Shown here piece after piece: positions 22,806 to 34,000 of a stretch of 64,000 nt of DNA. How positions within the stretch are numbered: the first letter of the stretch is position 1; each line of letters opens with the position of its first letter. The stretch covers positions 124,001-188,000 of the forward strand of contig JABWAT010000002.1 in the NCBI GenBank assembly GCA_013360915.1, read 5' to 3'. Made by a program: the position numbers and the translations under genes. The notes below the pieces were generated by a model that searched no databases, was not told the DNA's origin, and saw nothing but the letters and a program-made list of their open reading frames with translations. This DNA comes from Bacteroidota bacterium (GTDB taxonomy: Bacteria; Bacteroidota; JABWAT01).

Positions 22806-22968
22806 GTTGATAGTATCGGTCGCAGGCGATTTCCCGCTGACCTGGCCGGGTTTGTGGAAATGGACTGTCCTGTTTAAGCATGACGAGCCGAGCAAAGAAG
22901 AAGATCGGCATGCGGTAATCAAAGCCCGCCTGTGGGAAAGCATGAAGGGCAAAGGCAGTAAAGGCTGA
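22795..22968 (+). CDS. hypothetical protein
   Basis: A 57-residue protein starting with tandem Met codons at 22795/22798, inside the end of the preceding gene, with GGGAG upstream. It begins MMNKLIVSVAGDFPLTWPGL and has a basic C terminus. No family was recognised. Confidence 0.45.
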   Translation: MMNKLIVSVAGDFPLTWPGLWKWTVLFKHDEPSKEEDRHAVIKARLWESMKGKGSKG

Positions 22969-22981
22969 CAGATTGAAAGAA

Positions 22982-23083
22982 ATGGTTGTGTGGATCCGGG
23001 CGAATCTTCACGCGGATAACCGGATGATCGTAAGTGGGCGGAAAGACCGTGCACGACAAACACAACAGCGTATGCACCAGTAG
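22982..23083 (+). CDS. possible micro-protein before the tRNA
   Basis: A 33-residue basic frame (MVVWIRANLHADNRM, then a KDRARQTQQR tail) ends ten bases inside the tRNA gene. A TTG at 22973 could extend it by three residues. The ribosome-binding site is weak. Real status is uncertain. Confidence 0.25.
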   Translation: MVVWIRANLHADNRMIVSGRKDRARQTQQRMHQ

Positions 23084-23146
23084 GCTAATGGTTAGGCCAC
23101 CACCCTTTCACGGTGGTCGTTCCGGGTTCGAGTCCCGGCTGGTGTG
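23074..23146 (+). tRNA. tRNA-Glu (UUC)
   Basis: A 73-base cloverleaf. The 7-base acceptor stem GCACCAG / CTGGTGT contains one G-U, the D stem is GGCT / GGCC, the anticodon arm is CCACC-CTTTCAC-GGTGG with anticodon TTC, and the T arm is CCGGG-TTCGAGT-CCCGG. The discriminator base is G and CCA is not encoded. It probably supplements host glutamate decoding during late expression. Confidence 0.93.
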
Positions 23147-23225
23147 CAGCGTAGCGTTGGATGGCGTTTATGTTACAATAAATGGCAACAACGAAGTTCA
23201 ATATCGGGCAGTAGCCTGATCGGGG

Positions 23226-23262
23226 TTCCCGGCCGCCTTGTCACCCAAGGCCGGGAGTTTTT
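23226..23262 (+). terminator. Rho-independent terminator
   Basis: CCCGGCC / GGCCGGG with an inner CTTG/CAAG stem is followed by AGTTTTT. It ends the tRNA-bearing transcript. The gap 22969-23307 holds only the tRNA, this hairpin and the small frame noted above. Confidence 0.8.
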
Positions 23263-23307
23263 AAGCGAGAAACTGGAAAAATACGATGCAGAAAGGGCCA
23301 GACAGTC

Positions 23308-23646
23308 ATGAAAACCACGGTAACAGTTAAAGACAAATCCGGGAAGCGCATCGGTGAAATATTCCTGCCGGCATGGAGAGACTTTGACTCCAAAACCGGG
23401 GAATTTACCGGCCCATTGATGGTCACGTATGATGTTTATGATGGTGACAGGAAGCTAAACGATGTCGGACCGTTCATGCATGTACTTGAAGGTGCCGGGT
23501 CTCTGAATCCAGTAATAGAGTCGATCGCAGAAAGCAGGAACTCGATACTGGCGGATGAGGCCAAGCCAACAGCATGGGGGATTCCAATCGAGTATATCGC
23601 TGAGACGTTCAATAAATCAGTAAAAGCACAAAGAGACCTGAATTAG
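23308..23646 (+). CDS. hypothetical protein
   Basis: A 112-residue protein beginning MKTTVTVKDKSGKRIGEIFL, beta-rich in its first half. AAAGG precedes the ATG. First gene after the terminator. No family was recognised. Confidence 0.5.
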   Translation: MKTTVTVKDKSGKRIGEIFLPAWRDFDSKTGEFTGPLMVTYDVYDGDRKLNDVGPFMHVLEGAGSLNPVIESIAESRNSILADEAKPTAWGIPIEYIAETFNKSVKAQRDLN

Positions 23647-23648
23647 CG

Positions 23649-23843
23649 ATGAAGCAGATTTTCTTTGAAATATACGGGAAAAAGATGGTTGTGACAGCCC
23701 CCGTTGAGACCGAGACAGAAGCGGTCTTATTTCTGGCCGGACAGATCAAATTACACAAATTGCAAGAAGTACAGGAAGAAACGGACAAAAGTGAAGACGA
23801 TTATCTGGATTATTTGATGAATAGAGTATGGTTCAAAAATTAA
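23649..23843 (+). CDS. hypothetical protein
   Basis: A 64-residue acidic protein starting MKQIFFEIYGKKMVVTAPVE, two bases after the previous gene. Its helical C-terminal half is rich in Glu and Lys. No family was recognised. Confidence 0.5.
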   Translation: MKQIFFEIYGKKMVVTAPVETETEAVLFLAGQIKLHKLQEVQEETDKSEDDYLDYLMNRVWFKN

Positions 23844-23847
23844 TGTA

Positions 23848-24090
23848 GTGATGAGAAAAGAATTAGTAGGGTACACAATGTCAGCCGTCTTCGTGAATTG
23901 GAAGAAGAAAGAAGTGTACCTGAATCACTTTGTTTGCGGGCCGGATGGTCTTGACGAGATGATTAAGGAATGCTCAAAACCGCAGGAATCAGCTGGAAAT
24001 GTTGATTTGGCTGAATATCAAATACACAAAATAGAACTAACCAAGGCAAGTGAAAATGTATCACTACACACCAAAAGAAGTAGAGACTGA
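23848..24090 (+). CDS. hypothetical protein
   Basis: An 80-residue protein; the start is the GTG at 23848 or the ATG at 23851. No good ribosome-binding site is seen. Short beta strands (SAVFVNWKKKEVYLNHF) are followed by a helical region. Overlaps the next gene by 35 bases. No family was recognised. Confidence 0.45.
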   Translation: MMRKELVGYTMSAVFVNWKKKEVYLNHFVCGPDGLDEMIKECSKPQESAGNVDLAEYQIHKIELTKASENVSLHTKRSRD

Positions 24091-24328
24091 ACCAGGATCA
24101 GGAATTGGATCCGGGCTATTCGAAATGACCATGACAAAGGACGGGAATACCCAGCCGATTGGTTATTGCGCCGGAGGCGAATGCCAGCACATGACCCCGG
24201 AGGATGCCAGTATCTGTTACCGGCGATTTCTGATTGAACAGAAGGGTGGACGTTGGCCGGGAGGTTTTCCGATGAAGGATGCCGAGAAGACTTCAACCCG
24301 CGTAATCAATATGCACTCATCCTACTGA
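24056..24328 (+). CDS. hypothetical Cys-bearing protein
   Basis: A 90-residue protein with Cys and His residues grouped in YCAGGECQHMTPEDASICYR (about residues 43-62), possibly a metal site. The ATG at 24056 has AAGG upstream. It shares one base with the next gene (TGATG). Function unknown. Confidence 0.5.
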   Translation: MYHYTPKEVETEPGSGIGSGLFEMTMTKDGNTQPIGYCAGGECQHMTPEDASICYRRFLIEQKGGRWPGGFPMKDAEKTSTRVINMHSSY

Positions 24329-24720
24329 TGCAGATTCTCCCAGAGGATAAGATAGACGAATTGCTTCAGGTCATTGATGACGCTATAAGCGGGTCAGTTG
24401 ACATGGAAGACCCAACATCCATTCGTCAGCAGATCATTCTGTTATCGTCACTGGCAGGAACGTCAGCAAAGACGGTTGCAGATTCAAAGTACCACCAGAG
24501 ACAAGCCGAACTGAGAGAACTCAGAGCATTGCAGGCGGAAGCCCGGCTGGATAAGCTGGCCCCGACCACCATCACACGGATAATCAACACCAAAACAGCA
24601 GAACAGGCACGCCGGAGCGATCTGGCAGACAGGTTGAATGCAGCCCTCGTTCACGCATTGGATGGTTACCGATCCAGTTTATCGTTTGTAAAGGCGGAGT
24701 TAGAGCATGGCAATCGTTGA
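24328..24720 (+). CDS. hypothetical helical protein
   Basis: A 130-residue helical protein with a coiled-coil-like middle (RQAELRELRALQAEARLDKL). The ATG at 24328 overlaps the upstream stop. It overlaps the next gene by 14 bases. Small helical proteins of this kind are often phage assembly accessories; no family was recognised. Confidence 0.5.
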   Translation: MQILPEDKIDELLQVIDDAISGSVDMEDPTSIRQQIILLSSLAGTSAKTVADSKYHQRQAELRELRALQAEARLDKLAPTTITRIINTKTAEQARRSDLADRLNAALVHALDGYRSSLSFVKAELEHGNR

Positions 24721-25057
24721 CGTTGATCCCAGGAAAGAAACCGTCCGGGAAAAGATATTTATCGCGGTTGAGAATTGCTTTGGAATCAATGAGCATGAAC
24801 TGAAGGACAAAGTAAAGATCCGGGAGATAACCAACCGGCGGTTTATCGTCTGGGGTGTGCTTGCTGATTACGGCTATTCCCCATCGGAGATCGTTGAGGT
24901 ATTTGATGGTCGGTTTGACCGGGTGACCATATCAAAGGGTATCTCGCAGTGTGAACTGTACATCCAGCATGAGACCCAATTCAGAAAGCGATACCTCCGG
25001 CTGGCAGATGAGATGGAGAAACTGACCGGGTTTGAAGCGGAAGGACAGGCGGAATGA
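24707..25057 (+). CDS. DnaA C-terminal-domain-like DNA-binding protein
   Basis: A 116-residue protein. Residues 40-100 (ITNRRFIVWGVLADYGYSPS, then EIVEVFDGRFDRVTISKGIS) resemble the helix-turn-helix of the DnaA C-terminal domain, where an R-x-x-(A/V) helix is followed by a G-R-x-x-x-T-V/I-x-x recognition segment. It lacks any AAA+ domain. It may bind DnaA-box-like sequences and act in phage replication or regulation. The resemblance is by eye only. Confidence 0.45.
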   Translation: MAIVDVDPRKETVREKIFIAVENCFGINEHELKDKVKIREITNRRFIVWGVLADYGYSPSEIVEVFDGRFDRVTISKGISQCELYIQHETQFRKRYLRLADEMEKLTGFEAEGQAE

Positions 25058-26601
25058 AGCGGAGGCGAGTTAATACCGATGAATACCTGAAATTCCTTGA
25101 GGCGAACAAGGACTCGATTCACCGGTATAAGAACCGAATCGTTAAGACCGGCGAGACAGAGACCATGTTTGTGCGCTTTAATGACATGGAGTTACAGTTG
25201 TGGAATGATTGGAAGGCAGGGAAGCGACCAGAGCCAACGCCACAGCAAAACAACCCTGGCCACTATTCTGTCAGCACAACGCCGGAGGACGGATACTCTA
25301 TTTCGGGTGGATATTATTGGTTCCCGATCGCTGATGGAAAGGCGATCAAATTAACGACCAATCAGATTGAGGAACTGTATAAACTTTATACGGTCCACGG
25401 AGCCGATTACACCAGCGCAGAGGTCTTGAGAGCCACAATGCTTACGCCGGAGGCATGGAATGTGGTTAAAGGCAGACTGAAACTGATGAAGCAATCGGAT
25501 ATCCTGCCACCCCACCTGAGACGTGAAATCGAGGCAGACTCCGATCAGGAAACGCAGGTATATGACCGGATACTTGCAGAGGCCTACGAAAAGAAGCGGG
25601 AAAAATTCACAGCCAGATACCGGGATTTATGGCTGAAAAATGCGAAGGAACTTGACAGAAGGTCAGCAGAGAAGGACGCTTATTTCCTCGATCATATAAT
25701 GATGTTGGTTGATGCCATTGTGGAGGGTAAGCCCAAAATTCGTCTGGTCAATTACCAGCAGGAGAAGCCTGCAGATCAGTATGAATGGGTGATGACATTC
25801 ATATCGGACTGGCATTACGGGAAAATAGCAGTTGACAGGACAGGTACAGAGGTTTATAACGAGGAAATTGCGAGGGAAAGGGCCGAGCGAGTATTTCATA
25901 CAATCGCTGAACGCTATCCGGGCGTTCCAACCTACATACGCCTGCTGGGAGATGACATTGAAACTGCCATGGAAGACGGTATGCACCCGGACCACCGGAG
26001 CCACTTTCGCCTGTCTCCGCATAATCAGATCAAAGAGGCGGGAATTATACTGGCAGGAGGAATCATTTCTCTGAGCGCAATCAACCCGGTAAACGTAAAG
26101 AAGGTAGGCGGGAACCATGATCGGGTGGGTAAAACACGGGACGAGGACAAAGCCAGGCTGCCAAGCCAGCTGATTCACACGGTTATCACGGTTGTTACTG
26201 ATCAGAAAGACTCAAAAAACATCATGGTTCACCCCCATGATAACCGGTACACGCTGGATGAACTGGGGGAAATAGGGGTTTTCTGTCACCATGGAGACGG
26301 ACGGTTAATCAGAGAAAAGCCGGCGGACATCTCACTGACCTACTTTTCGAAGAAAGTCAAGTTTCTGGTGATTGTTACCGGACACTTTCACGAACTGGCA
26401 ATCAACATGCAGGCCACGTTTGCCACGGTGAGACTCCCGTCACTTTGTGGGCAGGATGATCATGGAGACGTTTCCGGGTACAACCCACACACCACACCGG
26501 CCGGGATAGTGGTCATCGAAAAACTCAAAGGGATTTCGGTCCCAGTCATCAAATACATTCCAATGGAGACCAATCCGAATGCCTATTATCCCACCGATTG
26601 A
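25054..26601 (+). CDS. calcineurin-like metallophosphoesterase
   Basis: A 515-residue protein. The C-terminal half carries the metallophosphoesterase motif series: SDWHYGK (D252, H254), LLGDDIE near 295, GGNHDR (N354, H355, D356), CHHGDG near 412, and TGHFHE (H444, H446). The enzyme should be a dinuclear-metal phosphodiesterase, perhaps acting on DNA. The N-terminal 240 residues (including a helical, HTH-like stretch around 115-160) may bind DNA. The start overlaps the previous stop as ATGA. Confidence 0.78.
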   Translation: MKRRRVNTDEYLKFLEANKDSIHRYKNRIVKTGETETMFVRFNDMELQLWNDWKAGKRPEPTPQQNNPGHYSVSTTPEDGYSISGGYYWFPIADGKAIKLTTNQIEELYKLYTVHGADYTSAEVLRATMLTPEAWNVVKGRLKLMKQSDILPPHLRREIEADSDQETQVYDRILAEAYEKKREKFTARYRDLWLKNAKELDRRSAEKDAYFLDHIMMLVDAIVEGKPKIRLVNYQQEKPADQYEWVMTFISDWHYGKIAVDRTGTEVYNEEIARERAERVFHTIAERYPGVPTYIRLLGDDIETAMEDGMHPDHRSHFRLSPHNQIKEAGIILAGGIISLSAINPVNVKKVGGNHDRVGKTRDEDKARLPSQLIHTVITVVTDQKDSKNIMVHPHDNRYTLDELGEIGVFCHHGDGRLIREKPADISLTYFSKKVKFLVIVTGHFHELAINMQATFATVRLPSLCGQDDHGDVSGYNPHTTPAGIVVIEKLKGISVPVIKYIPMETNPNAYYPTD

Positions 26602-26806
26602 GACGTATTTTGAATTCGGGGATACAGTGAGACACAAAGCGGAACCTGATGGACATCTCTGGATAGTCACAGGTATTCTGCTTATGCCACAAGGTGGACA
26701 CATGTACCATTTAACCGGGACCCGGGCAGGAACAGAGCGTTACGTCATGTTTTCGTACAGGTCCGAGCTTGTATTGGTAGAACGCAATGTTACAACAGAA
26801 GTTTAA
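26579..26806 (+). CDS. hypothetical beta-barrel-like protein
   Basis: A 75-residue protein (FGDTVRHKAEPDGHLWIVTG, later SYRSELVLVE), suggestive of an SH3-like barrel. It overlaps the previous gene by 23 bases and the next by 20. Function unknown. Confidence 0.45.
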   Translation: MPIIPPIETYFEFGDTVRHKAEPDGHLWIVTGILLMPQGGHMYHLTGTRAGTERYVMFSYRSELVLVERNVTTEV

Positions 26807-27881
26807 TCCCGACCAGAAGCCGATTGTAAGTCCGCTGGACGGGAAGATTCTTGCCATCCGTGAACTGTCCGACATAGAATCAGAGGCAGCCCGTGCCATT
26901 GATTTTAAAGCCATTGCTGATCAGGTGGATGGGTTTGTCCGGAAAAACCTACTCAGACCCGGAAAACTTGACCTGAACCAATCGGACATACAATTTCTGA
27001 ATCAATATCTGACTGACCTGCTTTCCCCCATTTCCGATCAGGTCATGGCTTCCATTCTGAGAGCCGGGATGATAGGAATCCTCATCGCAGATCAGTCGCA
27101 ATCGCTTAAACCACGCCGGTATATCGACACGAGCACGCTACCCGCAAAGACCGGTTCGTTTTTTCAACAACATCAGATTGATCCGGTGACGCTCAGGGCT
27201 ATGAAGGACATTGAACTGCAGGGAACGGTTCATATCTCCCGGGCAGTCGAACAGACAAAGGAGCGAGTGGTAGACTCTCTGCTGGAATCCATGGCGAAAG
27301 GACATGGACCATCAGAAACCGTTGAGAATATCAGGCAGGCCATAACGGATCCGGAGGAAATTAACCGGAATTGGAGAAGGGTGGCAGCGTTTGAGATTAC
27401 CCATTCAATGACCAACGCTTATCTCGCAGCCAGCCCGAACCACTCACTTCATCTCGGACGGTCCATGCCAGATGCTTGCGACCATTGTAAGCACATGATT
27501 GACGGAACTTTAGTGATAAAAACTGACCATATCATTCCCGATTATCAATTCCTGAAAGAGGACACGCCGGAGTATGCCGAACGGTCCTTTTTATGGGACA
27601 GGGTGATCTGGCCGGGAAAAACAAACATCGGACGATCAAGCTCGCCTAAGACCAGAGATGGTCGGACAAGGGCACACCACGAACAATGGACCCCGGTCAT
27701 CCCCGCCCATCCCCATTGCAGGTGCGTCTGGATTATGATTAATCCTGCATTGGTTTACGTGAAAGCCGGTCAAATACTCACAAAAGAGCAGAATCCGGCG
27801 GAATGGCAGAAGTGGTTTGATGAAGAAGCCACCCCGTTACTGAATCTGATTGCACGATTTAAAACATTGAGGGCCGTATGA
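26787..27881 (+). CDS. Mu gpF-like head morphogenesis protein
   Basis: A 364-residue protein. The helical segment RAVEQTKERVVDSLLESMAK with GHGPSETVENIRQAI near residues 150-195, AAFEITHSMTNAY near 206, a CDHC pair near 231 and the terminal HPHCRCVW near 310 match the phage Mu gpF / SPP1 gp7 minor head protein family. These proteins associate with the portal and affect DNA ejection. Downstream polyvalent proteins commonly sit next to this family. Confidence 0.75.
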   Translation: MLQQKFNPDQKPIVSPLDGKILAIRELSDIESEAARAIDFKAIADQVDGFVRKNLLRPGKLDLNQSDIQFLNQYLTDLLSPISDQVMASILRAGMIGILIADQSQSLKPRRYIDTSTLPAKTGSFFQQHQIDPVTLRAMKDIELQGTVHISRAVEQTKERVVDSLLESMAKGHGPSETVENIRQAITDPEEINRNWRRVAAFEITHSMTNAYLAASPNHSLHLGRSMPDACDHCKHMIDGTLVIKTDHIIPDYQFLKEDTPEYAERSFLWDRVIWPGKTNIGRSSSPKTRDGRTRAHHEQWTPVIPAHPHCRCVWIMINPALVYVKAGQILTKEQNPAEWQKWFDEEATPLLNLIARFKTLRAV

Positions 27882-28051
27882 GACCAGATGAAAACACGGT
27901 TTTGTCGGACGACAACTATTACGCGGAAATCTCCCCGCTTTTTGATTGTATTTCAATTCCGAAATACAGCTATCCGGAATTGGATGTTATGGAGATCATT
28001 TCACCGCAGGAGCCAGAGAGACCATTACCTGTCTCAAGTCCAATCGGGTGA
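27878..28051 (+). CDS. small acidic hypothetical protein
   Basis: A 57-residue acidic, Pro-rich protein starting MRPDENTVLSDDNYYAEISP. Its ATG overlaps the stop of the head gene (ATGA). It is preferred to a basic, Arg-rich frame on the same strand at 27888-28085 because of its composition and coupling. No family was recognised. Confidence 0.5.
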   Translation: MRPDENTVLSDDNYYAEISPLFDCISIPKYSYPELDVMEIISPQEPERPLPVSSPIG

Positions 28052-28081
28052 GTCATCCTACATTTTTGAGGCGATAGACCT

Positions 28082-31000
28082 GTGATCAAGACCAAGACCT
28101 TTTATATCGAACTTACCGGCACCGACCGGATTGAAGCGTTTCATCCGGTCAGCCTGGAGGCCGGGAAGAACCGGATTCCGGTTGTTCTGCCAGAAGAAAA
28201 CGTCATGCAGACCCAATACGGAACCTTCCTGCTTACGGGTCTTGATCTCACTCCGGTTTCCAAATCGGTAACGGTCGATAACGGGTTCTATACCGAGAAG
28301 ATCACAACGCCATCCGGAATCCTGACAACCGTCAATTACAAACCAGTCTCGCTGGATCCGCTTCCGATTCAGAAAAATGTGGTCGTCCGGGAAGGCATCG
28401 TCACGGATATTGTAGGCCCGATTGCCATTGTTCAGCAGTTCAACGGAACAAAGAAACCGGTTCCTGTTAATGGTACGGTTGTTATCGCCAAGAGTTTTAT
28501 TGCCTATCTGGACATGGAGTCCGAAGCACGCGACATGAGACGTGATGCGGAAGAAGTGGTAAGCGCCATTCAAAAAGAGCAGTTTACCCAGATTGCGAAG
28601 TCTTTATCATTCATGGGAGCCAAGGCACCAACCATCAAATCGGCCCCGGTTTCCATGGGACCGCCACCGGTTAAATTGCCATCAGCCACCAAGCAGACGA
28701 CCCCCGTACCAACAGCGATTCCCGGACAGAGCAGGATTGGAAGCACCAGACCCAATCACAAGTACATCATGAGGAAGGACAACCCGAGATATCCCGGAGG
28801 TTCTTCCAGCAGGTACATTTATCTGTATGAATTGCCAAACGGGAAACGGGAGTGGCGGGAGCAGGATGGAAGCGCCACAACAGACAGTCCGGCACCAAAA
28901 GCCCAGCCAGTGCACCAAACTGGTGCACAAAAGCCAGCAGCAAGTGAAGGGACGACCACCCCTAATCCGTCAGGGGTGGCACCAGGTCAACCGGCACAAC
29001 CCAAGGCTACAAAGACAAACATCCTGCAGAAGATCGTTGATCTGGTCAGAAAGAAGCGAGGGACATCCGTCAGGCCGATTGAGGATGAAAAACCAAAGGG
29101 CAGTGAAGCAGAAGCCCCGTCAACAGGTCAGTCACAACCGGAAGCAAAGACAACTGAGCACCGGTTCGGAAAGGGAAGCGAGTTCACGTTCAAGGGCAGG
29201 AACGACCGGATTTACCAGTACCTTGACGACCTTGATAACGGACGGATACTGGCACGGGATGATATTGGCAGAGCGCACGTTTTTGATTACAACGACACAA
29301 AGTCCAGACTGGGAGCACACCGGAATGGCGATCAGCACGATCAGTCAACAGTCCTGATCGGTTCTGTTCCGCATGACATTGTTCATAAAGCAGGAAATCT
29401 CCTGCTGCTACGCCACCCGGAGACCGGAAAACTTCAGTTCCACGGGACCTTTGATTCTCCCGTAAGAGCAGAAAACATCACTGATGCCAACCAACAGATC
29501 GAGCAACAGCGCCTTGATAGTGAAGAACGCGCACGACAATGGGAAGAGCAGAACCGTCAGGCCCAACGCAGAGCATCCGACCTGCAGGCACACGCTGAGG
29601 CGCACGGGTTCACCATGGGGAAACATGGCCGGTGGGAGAAGAAAATCGACATCATGGGAAGCGAAGCGCACGCAGAGATGGCCCATGATGGAAACCGTAT
29701 CGTCACCCGGTTCAATGGCAATCCACTGAAATGGACCATCGCTGGCGATAAACGCGAATTGGTTGACATTGACCAGAAGACCATGACTGTTACGGCCAGG
29801 GGGGAAGATGGAACGATCAGTAAACACCCATTTACCGAGGTATTGAACCTGCAACCCGGTACCCTGCAATTCAATCAGGACGGATCCGTTTCGGTCCAGT
29901 ACGAAGGACAGACAGAATCACGTCACGACCGGGTTTCGCTGGACCATCTGGGGCAGTTCAGTCCCTTACAACTCATTCAGGATCATAAGGCAGCATTTGT
30001 GGTCAAATCGGCCGTTTATGCAGCCATTCAGAACGGAGACCGGATTGAATACCTGAAAGTCGGGGATATTGGAAAAGGAACGGTTTTAGCCAAAGGAAAA
30101 TTCGCAGCCGGAGTAATTGATGAACAAACGTCCCGTCCAACGATTGTTAATGCACGGAACATCCATAATATCGGTGAGCACGATTCAAGTAGCGCTGCTC
30201 ACCAAGCCATTCAGCAGGCATTCGCGGAAAATGCCACGAAGAATCTGCAGAGTGAGACTGTCAGCCGTCAGGAAGCGATTACAGGGCATCAGGCTTCAAT
30301 AGAGGGCCACCGGCAACAAATAGAGGACATCAAAGCCAAACTACAAAAGGAAACCAATCCGGACGTTCGCAACAGATTGGTGACCGACCTTGCTCATGCA
30401 GAGCTTCAGCACAGCACAGCAAGGGAAGCCATTCTCCGCGCTCAGACCTATACCGGTGCACGGATTCCGAAAAACATTGTCGGCTATCATCAGGCCCGGA
30501 AGCAGAAGGATGATCTGCAGGTTATTTCAGATGGACACGCGAGGTACATTGAACAGAAACGGGCACGATTGGCCGTTCTATCGGAAAAACACGCGTCTAT
30601 GCACACGGAAGGAAATCACTCGTCCGAAGAAAGCGGACAGCTGATTAAGGAACTCTGGCAGACACATTCTGATATCGAACGGTCAACCAAAGCCAAGGCA
30701 AAGGTAGATCGGCAGATCGAGAAGGCCCACGACACCATGATTTCCGTCTCATCCGCCACCGGTGGATATGTCCCGTCAAATCTGAGTGAACTGGAATTTC
30801 ATGATCCGGCACATAAGACAGAGGCATACGGACGGTTAAATAATCCCCGGAACGACATTCGGGGAGCAGACGGAAACGCCCTGCCACAGTACACAACCCC
30901 TGGGCAACTCAGGGAAGTGGTTTCAAAACACCTTGACGCATTCGCCGATGCAAAGCCACACGAAAAACCAATGATCGCCAACCGGTTGAACGAGTTTCTT

Positions 31001-34000
31001 TCGGGTGCCCGGGTGATCACCGATCCGGAAATAAAACCGGTAGCAACAGAACAGCAGTCCTTCCGTCCGTTCTCCGAGCACGAAGAAACCCAGTTTCCGG
31101 CACTGCAACACATTGACCAGATGGTCCGGGACCATGATTTCGGGACAGAACTGATACCGGCCATGGTCAGAGAACTGTCCTCTCACCCTCAATTGGCAGG
31201 AACCGGACTCACTGAGCACGATGCTATTCATCAGGCATTCGGTATCCAGTTAAAGAAACGGACACCAGAACACAGTCGGTTTACTCAGGACGTTTTGCCA
31301 AAGGCAGACAAACCGGAAGAATCGGTCAAGCCAACCATTGACAACCCGGCGGGAAAAATAACCACCAGCCCGGTTCATGACCCAATCATGAATGACAAGG
31401 CAGTGGCAGCAGAACTTCATCCAGTCACGCAGGAGCATTTTTCGGATCCTTCCAAAGTGGAAGCATTAGGAGACCTTGACCAGCACGGAGAATTGACCCA
31501 CGGATTGGGACAAGCCATCACCGATCAGAAGCGTCAAGAGGACCAGTTGGCAGGGCATTTCACGGACGAAAACGGATCCGGTCTTCCCTTACACAATCTG
31601 GAAGGACAGGACGGGGTAACGCTTGCCAATGCACACGAAGCGGTTAAACAGGAAGCAATCAGAACCCACGAACAGGAGCGCCAGCAAGGAAGCACCAATC
31701 CGGTTATTGCCACCCGGATGCCAGATGATGAATTACCGATACCGATTAGTGAGCATGCGCCGGTTAATCAATTCGGTCCGGTCGGGATGACTAATCCGCT
31801 TTCCCTTCGGGTTCATAAAGTGGATAAAAAGAAATTACTCAATGAATTGAGTAAAAACACTCACTTACTTCCCCCGGGAGTTACCCCAGAATCTGTAATG
31901 GCAAAACTGAATATCGGAGACCCGACGGACGAGCATTCAGATTATCAAGGACGCGATAAGACTGACGTTGCCAGAGCGTTAGGTTATGGTCTTTCATGGA
32001 ATCCAGCGGAGCAGGAAGGAGAGCCAGTCCAGTACCATACACCAGATGGTGGCCAATCTTTCCATGTATTCAGTGGAAATCACCGGACGCTTGGTGCCCA
32101 ACTTCATGCCGCCATTTATGGGAAGATACCGGCATTTTATACCCGGCAGTTTACAGGGACAAAGCCAGAGGCCGTAAAACTTGGCGATAAGGCCAATAAT
32201 AAGGGCGAGAAGGAAAACCAGAAGGAAATGGCCTATAAAGTCAGGAAGTGGGCAGACGAGCGAGGCGGGAAAAACTTCGCAGAGTCCATCCGGCAAGAAA
32301 TGGGATGGAGCAAAGAGCGGATTCCTGAAATCAATCAATTGCACAAACTTTCCCACCTTGATCGGGATGGAATGTTCTGGGAAAAGATGGATGACCCGGC
32401 CTACAAGGAAATGAAGGTCGATAAATTTGCGGACGGTGTTGCCGGTATGCGAAAGACGTACCCACAGCTCTCCCATTACCACGAACAACAGATTTTCGAC
32501 CACCTGTTTAATAACAAAGACCAGCTGATGGATTTGCTTCGGAAGAAGGAAGTCAAAGGACCCGGCGGACAGATGATGAGACCGCAAACGGCCATCATGA
32601 GTAAGATCGATCAGGCGGTCCAGATGCGGATTGCAGACGGGAATTTCACAGAGAACACTCCGCTGAATCTGGATGTTCTTACCTCGGTCAAAAAGACAGA
32701 TCAGGCCCCGGCTAATTTCCGCAACCTTGACGAACAGGAACGGGAACGGTACGAAGAACTTAAACCTATGTTTGGGGCATCAGACAGTCAGGAGCAGCAG
32801 GAACGCCACGTCAGTAATTACGTTGATGCCCGGTCAAAGGCTCACAAGGAATCAACAGGGAAGGTACCAACCACCGATCAAATGATCCAGTGGAAGAATG
32901 AAGCCGACAAACACCTTGCCACGCTCAGAGCTGAATTTTCAGGCCTTCATGATAAACTTCACTTTGTCGATGAAAACCAGGAGGATATGTTTGCTGCCTT
33001 CGGGAAATCGGCTTATTTCCTCAAGCTCTCCAACCGGTTTGACTGGATAGCGAAGTCAACCCAAGGGGAAGTCCGGTTATTCGGAGAAAAATACAGGCAC
33101 CTTAACGCTGGACCAAGCGGGAAAAACAGGTGGTTAAGACTACCAGATAGCGTAAAAACTGAACAAATCGCAAAATTGATTGCATCCAAACCCATTGATA
33201 TAACCGGACATGAAATATCCACGGATACAAGCTGGGGTGGCTTGAGGAAGACAATTTCTGAAAAAGTCCGCAGGAATGAACCACCTTTCGAGTTCTTATC
33301 ATCCGGCAAAGGGGCAAAGACATCATTTAAAAATATTGATACTGGTTCTGAAATTCATCTAATGAAAACCGCGTATGATGAGATAACCAGGCACGACATG
33401 CCGGATGTTCAGCACCTTCAATCGGTAGTAGCCATCCCGGAAATTATTAAGCGTTCAATTTATATTGGAGAAAGAGAAAATCAGAATCCTCATAACTTAC
33501 CATGGATCAAGAAGTACCAATACTTTGTCGTTGGAATTAAGATAAACGGGGTTGATTACGTTGTAAAAGCGGACGTTGCGGTGGAAAAAGGGAAGGCAGG
33601 CAGGCGTTACTACGATCACAAGCTCACAGAAATAGAAAAAGGAAAACTCGTTGACGTGGTAGCCAGCATATCAAGGCTGGGGCACATCGAAAGTCTTCCT
33701 TCCTCTGAGATCAAAGATAAGCGGTTATTGGAGATCATGCAAGACCATTTCCCAAAGGATGATAACTCGAAAGGATTAAAAGACGTAGTAAAGTCGGTCA
33801 TTTCTTTGTTTCAGGGAGACTGGGATATTATCACAAAGTCTTGGTATAAGATCAAACAAATGACATTCGCCGGTCTTCCAATTTCCATTGAGAATAAAAA
33901 GGGAACTTACCGGGAGGGCGCGGACAAAGACGGGCACCATTGGAAGGTAAAAATGCACCACGATTACGGATACATTCGCCGGACTGAGGGGACGGATGGC

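Noticed and set aside
23034-23219. 61-residue plus-strand frame
   Set aside because: It runs through the tRNA-Glu gene in the same sense and its sequence follows the tRNA; no ribosome-binding site.
27888-28085. 65-residue basic plus-strand frame
   Set aside because: Arg-rich composition typical of a shadow frame. The overlapping 57-residue acidic frame starting at 27878 is coupled to the upstream stop and reads like a real protein.
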